A DNA stretch of 30,780 nt from contig URTP01000004.1 in the NCBI GenBank assembly GCA_900550835.1, positions 1 through 30,780 of the forward strand, in the 5' to 3' direction. Position 1 is the stretch's first letter. Each line of letters begins with the position of its first letter. Made by a program: the position numbers and the translations under genes. The stretch is from an uncultured Collinsella sp. Its GTDB lineage: Bacteria; Actinomycetota; Coriobacteriia; Coriobacteriales; Coriobacteriaceae. The notes under the pieces are model-generated. The model worked only from the letters and a program-made list of their open reading frames with translations. It did not search any database and was not told the DNA's origin. Positions 23,838-29,986 of this stretch are shown piece by piece.

Positions 23838-23846
23838 TGCGATAAC
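23838..23846 (+). promoter_or_regulatory. Candidate extended -10 box for aspS
   Basis: TGCGATAAC has the TGn-GATAAC form, 107 bases before the aspS ATG. It shares 12 bases (TGCGATAACATA) with the site before the Wzz-like gene at 2232. The leader has small stems (CTGCG/CGCAG and CCGCCC/GGGCGG) but no T-box features. Confidence 0.4.
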
Positions 23847-23953
23847 ATAGAACGCCATGTCTGGCTGCGCGGTTTACGCAGGCCGGGTAAATCTGTACGA
23901 CGCCGCCCGGAACGACACGGGGCGGCACAGATCCATAAAGGAGGATCACTGGT

Positions 23954-25741
23954 ATGAGCCAGACCCGTCCCATCGACGAGCATTCCATGCACACCCGTAC
24001 TTGCGGTGAGCTTCGCCGCGAGAACGTGGGCGAAGAGGTCACCCTCACCGGTTGGGTGAGCCGTCGCCGCGACCACGGCGGCCTTATCTTCTGCGACCTT
24101 CGTGACCGCGAGGGCATCACGCAGCTCACCTTCGACCCCGAGCACTCCGACGGCGACGCCTTTAAGATCGCCGAGACCATGCGTCCCGAGTGGCCCATCA
24201 AGATCCACGGCGTCGTGCGCTCCCGTGGCGAGGAGACCACCAACACCAAGCTCGCGACCGGCGAGATCGAGGTCCTGACCGACCACGCCGAGGTGCTCAA
24301 CACGTCCGTCACCCCGCCGTTCCAGATCGAGGACGGCATCGAGACCAGCGAGGACACCCGTCTGCGCTATCGCTATCTGGACCTTCGTCGTCCCGAGATG
24401 ATGGCCAACCTCAAGCTGCGCTCCGACTTTACCTTTGCCATTCGCGAGGCGCTGCACAACCGTGAGTTCATGGAGGTCGAGACGCCCTCCCTGTTCAAGT
24501 CCACGCCCGAGGGCGCTCGCGACTTCATCGTTCCCAGCCGTATTCAGCCGGGCAACTTCTACGCCCTGCCGCAGTCCCCGCAGCTTCTGAAGCAGCTGCT
24601 CATGGTCGGTGGCGTCGAGCGCTACTATCAGGTTGCCAAGTGCTTCCGCGACGAGGACCTGCGTGCCGACCGTCAGCCCGAGTTCACCCAGGTCGATATC
24701 GAGATGTCCTTCGTGGACCAGAACGATGTCATTAGCGCGCTCGAAGAGGTCCTGGCCGACGCCTTCGGCCGCATGGGCGTCGAGATGCCCACGCCGCTGC
24801 GTCGCATGAACTACTGGGAGGCCATGGACACCTATGGCTCCGACAAGCCCGATACGCGCTACGGCATGCACCTGGTCGACCTGACCGACATTTTTGCCAA
24901 CTCCAAGTTCAAGGTCTTCGCGACCGCTGCGAACGAGGAGGGCTCTGTCGTCAAGGCTATCAACGCCAAGGGTGCCGGTGCCTGGGCGCGTGCCAAGATC
25001 GATAAGCTTGCCGGCGTGGCCTCCACGTTTGGCGCCAAGGGCCTGGCCTGGATCGCTTTCCGCGAGGACGGCTCCATCAACAGCCCCATCGTCAAGTTCT
25101 TCTCGGACGAGGAGATGGCTGCTCTGCGCGAGCGCATGGACGTCGAGCCCGGCGACCTTGTGATGTTCGCCGCCGGCCCGCGCCTGCTCTCCGACGAGAT
25201 TCTGGGCGGCATGCGTTCCCACATGGCTAACGCGCTCGAGATCAAGCGCGAGGGCCACGACTTCCTGTGGGTCGTCAACTTCCCGCTGTTCCACTGGGAC
25301 GAGGATCGCAAGGCCTATGCTGCCGAGCACCAGCCCTTTACCCTGCCGACCGAGACCGACATCGCCAAGATTGAGGCCGACCCGCTGGCAGCCGGTTCCT
25401 GCACCTACGACTTTGTCATGGACGGCTTTGAGGCCGGCGGCGGCGGTATGCGTATCCACAACGCCGAGATGCAGATGTCCATGCTCAAGCTCCTGGGCTT
25501 TACCGAGGAGCGCGCCGAGTCGCAGTTCGGCTTCCTCATGGAGGCTCTCAAGTTTGGTGCGCCCCCGATGGGCGGCTTCGCCCTGGGCCTGGACCGTGTG
25601 TGCATGCTGCTCACCGGCTCCGACTCCATCCGCGATGTCATGGCGTTCCCCAAGACGGCCAGCGGCTCCGACCTCATGTCGGGCGCTCCGAGTGCCGTTA
25701 GCGGCGCCCAGCTCAAGGACGTCAGCCTGCGCCTGATGTAG
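23954..25741 (+). CDS. aspS: Aspartate-tRNA ligase, bacterial type, possibly non-discriminating
   Basis: A class II synthetase of 595 residues with a strong AGGAGG ribosome site. The order is an OB-fold anticodon domain (GWVSRRRDHGGLIFCDLRDREG), motif 1 around REALHNREFMEVETPSL, the flipping loop with SPQLLKQLLMVGG, motif 2 FRDEDLRADRQPEFTQVDIEM, an inserted GAD domain (about residues 290-420), and motif 3 GGFALGLDRVCMLL. The length and GAD insertion are those of bacterial AspRS. In the anticodon domain, His41 in RRRDHGG occupies the place where discriminating E. coli AspRS has Leu (RRRDLG). A His there is linked with enzymes that also charge tRNA-Asn, as in Pseudomonas. That would require GatCAB in the genome. 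The gene ends at a strong terminator. Confidence 0.96.
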   Translation: MSQTRPIDEHSMHTRTCGELRRENVGEEVTLTGWVSRRRDHGGLIFCDLRDREGITQLTFDPEHSDGDAFKIAETMRPEWPIKIHGVVRSRGEETTNTKLATGEIEVLTDHAEVLNTSVTPPFQIEDGIETSEDTRLRYRYLDLRRPEMMANLKLRSDFTFAIREALHNREFMEVETPSLFKSTPEGARDFIVPSRIQPGNFYALPQSPQLLKQLLMVGGVERYYQVAKCFRDEDLRADRQPEFTQVDIEMSFVDQNDVISALEEVLADAFGRMGVEMPTPLRRMNYWEAMDTYGSDKPDTRYGMHLVDLTDIFANSKFKVFATAANEEGSVVKAINAKGAGAWARAKIDKLAGVASTFGAKGLAWIAFREDGSINSPIVKFFSDEEMAALRERMDVEPGDLVMFAAGPRLLSDEILGGMRSHMANALEIKREGHDFLWVVNFPLFHWDEDRKAYAAEHQPFTLPTETDIAKIEADPLAAGSCTYDFVMDGFEAGGGGMRIHNAEMQMSMLKLLGFTEERAESQFGFLMEALKFGAPPMGGFALGLDRVCMLLTGSDSIRDVMAFPKTASGSDLMSGAPSAVSGAQLKDVSLRLM

Positions 25742-25764
25742 GCGAGTGGCTGCATATTGCCTGT

Positions 25765-25799
25765 AACGAGGGAAGGACGCGTGCCTTCCCTCGTTTTTT
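25765..25799 (+). terminator. Intrinsic terminator after aspS
   Basis: AACGAGGGAAGG (25765-25776), a 7-base loop, and CCTTCCCTCGTT (25784-25795) form a perfect 12-pair stem that runs into a six-base T run. Confidence 0.92.
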
Positions 25800-25840
25800 A
25801 TGCGCGGGCGTTGCGAGGGCATGGGATGACCGGGTGTCGC

Positions 25841-26010
25841 GGAAACTGTGTCCCAGAATTTGCACCCAGAGCGGGATGGGCTTTCCGCTAGGGCCGTTCA
25901 GCGGAAACTGCGACCCGGAATTTGCGTCCAGAGTGGGCTGCGGTTTCCCAAACAGGGCCCTTTGGGAAACTGGGGCCCAGAATCCAGCCAAATAATGGGA
26001 CGCACTTTCC
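25841..26010. repeat. Three tandem copies of a 62-base palindromic unit
   Basis: Units begin with GGAAACTG at 25841, 25903 and 25965, exactly 62 bases apart. Units 1 and 2 share GGAAACTG-G-CCC-GAATTTGC--CCAGAG-GGG-TG-G-TTTCC with scattered changes. Unit 3 keeps GGAAACTGGGGCCCAGAAT, GGGACGCA and CTTTCC but has diverged in the middle and is truncated. Each unit folds on itself through GGAAA/TTTCC ends (25839-25888, 25903-25948 and 25965-26010). A separate perfect 10-pair hairpin spans the junction of units 2 and 3 (GTTTCCCAAA at 25943-25952 with TTTGGGAAAC at 25961-25970). The 368-base gap between aspS and the HPr gene otherwise holds the aspS terminator and the HPr promoter. Confidence 0.85.
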
Positions 26011-26048
26011 GGTCGAGCTTCTGGCGGGTCTCGACAAGCATCTAACGG

Positions 26049-26054
26049 TACAAT
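26049..26054 (+). promoter_or_regulatory. Candidate -10 box for the HPr gene
   Basis: TACAAT, 55 bases before the HPr ATG and just after the tandem repeats. It has no clear -35 partner. Confidence 0.4.
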
Positions 26055-26109
26055 AACTACCACGTGGCTGGGTTTTGCCGGCCGAATGTGCGACGTCGTG
26101 GGAGGGGAC

Positions 26110-26358
26110 ATGGTCGAGTTTACAAAGACGATTAAAGATCCGTTGGGATTGCATGCCCGCCCGGTTGCGCTGCTCTATGACATTATTGCCAAGCATCGTA
26201 GCAACGTATCGGTCAGCATCGGCGATCGCCATACCGACGGCCGCGATGTGATGGGACTCATGGCTCTCTACGGCGAATGTGGCGAAGACATCGTGTTCCG
26301 CGTTTCGGGCGTGGACGAGGCCTCGTGCGTCACGTCGATCAGAAACCTCTCGCTCTAA
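26110..26358 (+). CDS. HPr-family phosphocarrier protein with Asp at the Ser46 position
   Basis: HPr passes phosphate from enzyme I to sugar-specific IIA proteins of the phosphotransferase system. The product has 82 residues. The ATG at 26110 has GGAGGGG before it, and the in-frame start at 26086 is less likely. The phospho-acceptor is His15 in LGLHARPV. The second helix region, normally K-S-I-M-G in Gram-positive HPr with regulatory Ser46, reads R-D-V-M-G-L-M-A-L with Asp exactly at residue 46. HPr kinase could therefore not act here, and the charge may mimic HPr-Ser-P. It stands alone, with no enzyme I or other PTS gene beside it, and ends at a palindromic terminator. It could be the main HPr or a regulatory paralogue. 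Confidence 0.88.
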   Translation: MVEFTKTIKDPLGLHARPVALLYDIIAKHRSNVSVSIGDRHTDGRDVMGLMALYGECGEDIVFRVSGVDEASCVTSIRNLSL

Positions 26359-26367
26359 AGCGCAACA

Positions 26368-26398
26368 ATGTGACGAAGGGACAGTCCCTTTGTCACAT
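26368..26398 (+). terminator. Palindromic GTGAC/GGGAC element, likely HPr terminator
   Basis: ATGTGACGAAGGGAC (26368-26382), a 1-base centre, and GTCCCTTTGTCACAT (26384-26398) form a 31-base near-perfect palindrome with one wobble. CTTTCTTTG follows. GCAACA (26362-26367) and TGTTGC (26406-26411) extend the symmetry. It starts 10 bases after the HPr stop. Confidence 0.6.
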
Positions 26399-26453
26399 CT
26401 TTCTTTGTTGCATATAGGAAACTTTTCCGAAAACTGAATAGGGACCCTTTCCA

Positions 26454-26507
26454 AAAAGTTAGCCACGTGCTAGTTTACTGTAGCGAACATAGACGTGGTT
26501 AACTTTT
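26454..26507 (+). promoter_or_regulatory. Long inverted repeat upstream of the feo operon
   Basis: AAAAGTTAGCCACG (26454-26467) pairs with CGTGGTTAACTTTT (26494-26507), 14 bases with one wobble and a 26-base loop, 44 bases before the first feoA. The left arm holds AAAGTTAG, which recurs in the palindrome before feoB (27081-27101) and resembles half-sites of DtxR/IdeR-type iron repressors. Just upstream (26417-26452) is a GGAAAC...CTTTCC stretch resembling one unit of the 62-base family. Confidence 0.5.
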
Positions 26508-26550
26508 GCTGCGTCGATGTTGAGGACGAACTGACGTTAGGAGCTCACTC

Positions 26551-26793
26551 ATGTCTTGCGGACCGCAGATGCCGGCTATGCCGCTTTCGATGGTAAAAGC
26601 GGGCGAAACCGTGCGCGTGTCTCGCGTAAAGGGCAATGAGGACATGAAGCACCACCTCAAGGACCTCGGCTTTGTCGAGGGCAACGAGATTCACGTGGTG
26701 AGCTCGAGTGGCGCCAATATCATCGTCACCGTGCTCGGCGCGCGCTTTGGCATCGATACCAAGGTCGCCATGCACATCATGACTGTCGGTTAG
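26551..26793 (+). CDS. feoA: FeoA domain protein, first copy
   Basis: A small cytosolic SH3-like protein of 80 residues that assists the FeoB ferrous-iron transporter. The FeoA fold is recognised from AGETVRVSRVKGNEDMKHHLKDLGFVEGNEIHVV, with the L-x-(D/E)-LGF-x-x-G core, and VLGARFGIDTKVAMHIMT at the end. A hydrophobic extension of about 14 residues precedes the domain (MSCGPQMPAMPLSM). The ribosome site TTAGGAG is well spaced from the ATG. A second feoA follows after 39 bases and feoB after that, so the genes form an iron-uptake operon, although the gap before feoB carries its own operator-like palindrome. Confidence 0.9.
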   Translation: MSCGPQMPAMPLSMVKAGETVRVSRVKGNEDMKHHLKDLGFVEGNEIHVVSSSGANIIVTVLGARFGIDTKVAMHIMTVG

Positions 26794-26832
26794 TTCGCAG
26801 CATTCCATAAAAGCTGAAAGGGGGAAAAGAAT

Positions 26833-27054
26833 ATGAAGACGTTGGGTGACGTTAAGGTGGGCGAGAGCTCTACCATCGTCAAGCTTCACGGCGAGGGCGC
26901 GCTTCGCCGTCACCTTATGGACCTGGGACTCATCAAGGGCACTTCGTTCAAGGTCGTAAAGGTTGCACCGCTCGGAGATCCGGTCGAGATCAACGTGCGC
27001 GGCTACGAACTCTCCATCCGCAAGGAGGAGGCTGCCGTCGTCGAGGTCCAGTAA
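26833..27054 (+). CDS. feoA: FeoA domain protein, second copy
   Basis: A second FeoA of 73 residues: LGDVKVGESSTIVKLHGEGALRRHLMDLGLIKGTSFKVVKVAPLGDPVEINVRGYELSIRKEEA. This copy has the canonical APLGDP-(V/I)-(E/A)-I-x-(V/L)-RGY-x-(L/V)-(S/A)-(I/L)-R-x-x-E-A tail that the first copy lacks, so it is the better match to the classic FeoA that pairs with FeoB. The ribosome site GAAAGGGGG is a few bases before the ATG. Two different FeoA proteins ahead of one FeoB are common in anaerobic Gram-positive bacteria. Confidence 0.92.
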   Translation: MKTLGDVKVGESSTIVKLHGEGALRRHLMDLGLIKGTSFKVVKVAPLGDPVEINVRGYELSIRKEEAAVVEVQ

Positions 27055-27083
27055 GGGCCGGTGGCACATATTTCTGCAGATAA

Positions 27084-27101
27084 AGTTAGGTTTTTCTAAC
27101 T
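27084..27101 (+). promoter_or_regulatory. Iron-box-like palindrome upstream of feoB
   Basis: AGTTAG-GTTTTT-CTAACT is a perfect 6-base inverted repeat with a 6-base centre, 77 bases before the feoB ATG. The GTTAG/CTAAC arms resemble those of DtxR-family iron repressor sites. A hairpin CCCGCGC/GCGCGGG (about 27133-27156) and the ribosome site AAGGAAGAAGGATT follow in the leader. Confidence 0.5.
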
Positions 27102-27177
27102 CAATAATGCAGTGTTGAAGCACATTATCCAGCCCGCGCGGAGAAAGCAGCGCGGGCACACAAGGAAGAAGGATTGA

Positions 27178-29508
27178 ATGGCGGATTCTCAGATCCATGT
27201 CGCGCTGGCGGGTAACCCCAACTGCGGCAAGACCACGCTTTTCAACCTGATCACCGGCGCCAACGGCTACGTTGGCAACTGGCCCGGCGTCACGGTTGAG
27301 AAAAAGGAAGCCAAGCTCCTGAGTGACAAGAACGTCACGATTACGGACCTCCCCGGCATCTACTCGCTTTCCCCCTACAGCCCCGAGGAGCAGTGCTCGC
27401 GCGACTACCTCATGAGCGGCGAGCCCGATGTGGTCGTCCAGGTCGTCGACGCCACCAACCTGGAGCGCAACCTGTACCTGGCACTTCAGGTCATCGAGAC
27501 CGGTCTGCCCGTGGTCGTTGCCCTCAACATGGCCGACCTCGTGGAGAAGAACGGCGATAAGATCGACACGGACAAGCTTTCCAAGAAGCTCGGTTGCCCG
27601 GTCATGATGATCTCGGCCCTTAAGAACAAGGGCATCACCGAGCTCTTTGAGCAGGTCAAGAAGTCGGCGGCTGCCAAGGCCGACGTGCCGGCGCATAAGT
27701 TTGATTCCGCCATCGAGGACGTTCTGACCCACATCGAGAACAACCTGCCGGCGAGCGTTCCCGCCAACAAGCGTCGCTACTACGCCGTCAAGCTGTTTGA
27801 GCGCGATGCGGACGCCTGTAAGCTCATCAACCTTACCAAGGAGAAGGCCGATCGCGTTGAGCAGCTGGTCGCCCAGTGCGAGCAGGATTGCGACGACGAT
27901 GCCGAGTCCATCATCACCGGCGAGCGCTATGGCGTGATCGCCCACATCATCGACGAGTGCCTCACCAAGGCTCCGGCCAAGATGAGCACCTCCGAGAAGA
28001 TCGACCGCGTGGTTACCAACCGTATCTTGGGCCTGCCGATCTTTGTGGTCATCATGTTCTGCGTGTACTACATCGCCGTTTCTACCCTGGGCGGCACGGT
28101 GACCGACTTCACCAACGACCAGCTCTTCGGCACCGACGGTTGGTACGTGCTCGGTCAGGGTCGCGATGCGTATGATGCGGCTGTCGAGGCTGTGGGTGAG
28201 GACGCTGCCGATTCGATTGACCCGGCGGAGTACGGCCCCTATGTCCCGGGTATCACCACCGTGGTGCACGACGCCCTCGTGGCGGGCGGCACCGAGGACG
28301 GTGGCCTGGTCGATTCGCTGGTCTGCGATGGTATCGTCGGCGGCCTGGGCGCCATCTTTGGCTTTGTGCCGCAGATGTTCCTGCTTTTTGTGATGCTGTC
28401 TTTCCTGGAGGACTGCGGCTACATGGCGCGCGTCGCCTTCATCATGGACCGCGTGTTCCGCCGCTTTGGCCTGTCCGGTAAGTCCTTTATCCCCATGCTC
28501 GTGTCCTCGGGTTGCGGCGTCCCCGGCGTCATGGCCACCAAGACCATCGAGAACGAGAAGGACCGCCGTATGACGGTCATGACCACCACGTTTATTCCCT
28601 GTGGCGCTAAGCTGCCGATCATTGCCCTGCTCATGGGTTCCATCATCGGCGATTCTTCCACCACCGCCGCGTGGATCAGCCCGCTCTTCTACTTCCTGGG
28701 CGTCTTTGCCGTCATTGCTTCGGGCCTCATGCTCAAGAAGACCAAGCTCTTCGCCGGTCGCCCGACGCCGTTTGTTATGGAGCTTCCTGCCTACCACTTC
28801 CCGGCGATCCGTTCTTGGGCGCTGCACGTGTGGGAGCGCTGCTGGGCCTTTATCAAGAAGGCCGGTACGGTCATCTTCGCGTCCACCGTCGTCGTTTGGT
28901 TCCTCTCCAACTTTGGCAGCTACAACGGTTCCTTTGGCTTCCTGCCTGCGATGGACGGCATCCCCGAGGAGTTCATGGATTACTCCGTGCTCGCCATGCT
29001 CGGCAACCTGGTCGCTTGGATCTTCGCCCCGCTCGGCTTTAGCACCTGGCAGGCCACCGCGCTGACCGTCTCCGGCCTCGTGGCTAAGGAGAATGTCGTC
29101 GCTACCGCCGGCTCGCTGCTCTCCGTCGCCGATGCTGGCGAGACCGACCCGAGCCTGTGGACCGCGTTTGCGGGCATGTTCCCCACCATGGGTGCTTGCG
29201 TGGCCTTTGGTGCCTTCAACCTGCTGTGCGCTCCGTGCTTTGCCGCCATGGGCACTATCCGCAACCAGATGGACTCCGGCAAGTGGACCGCGATTGCCAT
29301 CGGCTACGAGTGCGCCTTCGCTTGGGTGATCGGCCTGTTCATCAACCAGTTCTACAACCTGTTTGTGTTGGGCCAGTTTGGTATTTGGACGATTGTAGCC
29401 ATCGTGCTGCTGGTTGCGATGCTCTTCCAGATCTTCCGTCCCATGCCCAAGCATGCATGGACCGACGAGGACGAGACCAACACTGCTTCCGCCGCAGTTT
29501 CCGCTTAA
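27178..29508 (+). CDS. feoB: Ferrous iron transporter FeoB
   Basis: A membrane ferrous-iron transporter of 776 residues with a cytosolic GTPase domain. G1 is GNPNCGKTT (residues 12-20), the switch region GVTVEKKEA carries the G2 Thr, G3 is DLPG (57-60) with GIYSLSPYSPEE, and G4 is NMAD (117-120). A helical GDI-like region follows up to about residue 270. The membrane part begins at about residue 285 (GLPIFVVIMFCVYYIAVSTL) and contains two Gate domains with conserved Cys in SSGCGVPGVMATKTIEN and in NLLCAPCFAAMGTIRNQM. An extracytoplasmic insert of about 65 residues (about 305-370) is Asp/Glu-rich. The ATG is preceded by AAGGATTGA. The gene ends at a terminator and is followed by the small Cys-rich partner. 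Confidence 0.97.
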   Translation: MADSQIHVALAGNPNCGKTTLFNLITGANGYVGNWPGVTVEKKEAKLLSDKNVTITDLPGIYSLSPYSPEEQCSRDYLMSGEPDVVVQVVDATNLERNLYLALQVIETGLPVVVALNMADLVEKNGDKIDTDKLSKKLGCPVMMISALKNKGITELFEQVKKSAAAKADVPAHKFDSAIEDVLTHIENNLPASVPANKRRYYAVKLFERDADACKLINLTKEKADRVEQLVAQCEQDCDDDAESIITGERYGVIAHIIDECLTKAPAKMSTSEKIDRVVTNRILGLPIFVVIMFCVYYIAVSTLGGTVTDFTNDQLFGTDGWYVLGQGRDAYDAAVEAVGEDAADSIDPAEYGPYVPGITTVVHDALVAGGTEDGGLVDSLVCDGIVGGLGAIFGFVPQMFLLFVMLSFLEDCGYMARVAFIMDRVFRRFGLSGKSFIPMLVSSGCGVPGVMATKTIENEKDRRMTVMTTTFIPCGAKLPIIALLMGSIIGDSSTTAAWISPLFYFLGVFAVIASGLMLKKTKLFAGRPTPFVMELPAYHFPAIRSWALHVWERCWAFIKKAGTVIFASTVVVWFLSNFGSYNGSFGFLPAMDGIPEEFMDYSVLAMLGNLVAWIFAPLGFSTWQATALTVSGLVAKENVVATAGSLLSVADAGETDPSLWTAFAGMFPTMGACVAFGAFNLLCAPCFAAMGTIRNQMDSGKWTAIAIGYECAFAWVIGLFINQFYNLFVLGQFGIWTIVAIVLLVAMLFQIFRPMPKHAWTDEDETNTASAAVSA

Positions 29509-29537
29509 GTCCGAATAAGGATTAGCCCCTTTCCACG

Positions 29538-29570
29538 AGCCCGGGTGTCCCAGCGACACTCGGGCTTTTT
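29538..29570 (+). terminator. Intrinsic terminator after feoB
   Basis: AGCCCGGGTGTC (29538-29549), a 5-base loop, and GACACTCGGGCT (29555-29566) pair over 12 positions with one wobble and run into TTTTT. Confidence 0.9.
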
Positions 29571-29683
29571 GGTGAGGGAGATGTGGCGTTTCCGCAGATA
29601 AAACCGACCAAAATATACCTGTCCCTTTTTGGCAGGTGGAGAATGGGGTAAAGTAAGTGGTGGTTAACTAGAGGAGGCTTGCT

Positions 29684-29884
29684 ATGGCACCTATCGATAT
29701 TGTTGTACTGGCTGTTATCGGCATTGCGTTTGTCGCCGTGTGCGTGCGCATTTATCGCAAGGGCACCTGCGCCGACTGCGCTCAAGGTGGCGTTTGCACA
29801 GGACATTGCTCCAACAAAAAGACCTGCGCCGCACTTAAGGGCGTAGACAAAATCGCCGAAGACTTGGGCCGCGGTATTCATTAG
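29684..29884 (+). CDS. FeoB-associated Cys-rich membrane protein
   Basis: A 66-residue protein with one N-terminal membrane helix (about residues 5-24, IDIVVLAVIGIAFVAVCVRI). A basic turn (YRKG) and a cytosolic Cys-rich segment with Cys spacing C-x2-C-x5-C-x3-C-x5-C (CADCAQGGVCTGHCSNKKTC) follow. This layout and its position after feoB match the family named FeoB-associated Cys-rich membrane protein. The role is unproved; iron hand-off or gating of FeoB is usually suggested. AGAGGAGG gives a strong ribosome site. It is separated from feoB by a terminator and about 110 bases, so it may also have its own promoter. A small ACCTG/CAGGT stem lies upstream at about 29619-29639. Confidence 0.85.
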   Translation: MAPIDIVVLAVIGIAFVAVCVRIYRKGTCADCAQGGVCTGHCSNKKTCAALKGVDKIAEDLGRGIH

Positions 29885-29909
29885 CCGACCGGCGTTTGGG
29901 CATGCATGA

Positions 29910-29958
29910 TTGCGGATGCGGCAGTTGCTGATACGATAGGCACGTTAGCAACTGCCGC
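29910..29958 (+). promoter_or_regulatory. Promoter with a 12-base inverted repeat around the -10 box
   Basis: TTGCGG (29910-29915), a 16-base spacer and TACGAT (29932-29937) form a candidate promoter. GCGGCAGTTGCT (29918-29929) and AGCAACTGCCGC (29947-29958) are perfect 12-base arms with a 17-base spacer that contains the whole -10 box. It is either an operator clasping the promoter or, less likely, a hairpin in a longer RNA. Confidence 0.55.
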
Positions 29959-29986
29959 CGAGCGGCTCAAACGAAAGGAACCCTGT

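Noticed and set aside
23838..23953. T-box riboswitch in the aspS leader
   Set aside because: The leader is only about 100 bases and lacks the conserved T-box sequence and a terminator; only small stems are present.
25841..26010. CRISPR array
   Set aside because: Units are 62 bases with no constant-repeat plus unique-spacer pattern. Similarity runs through the whole unit and no cas genes are present.
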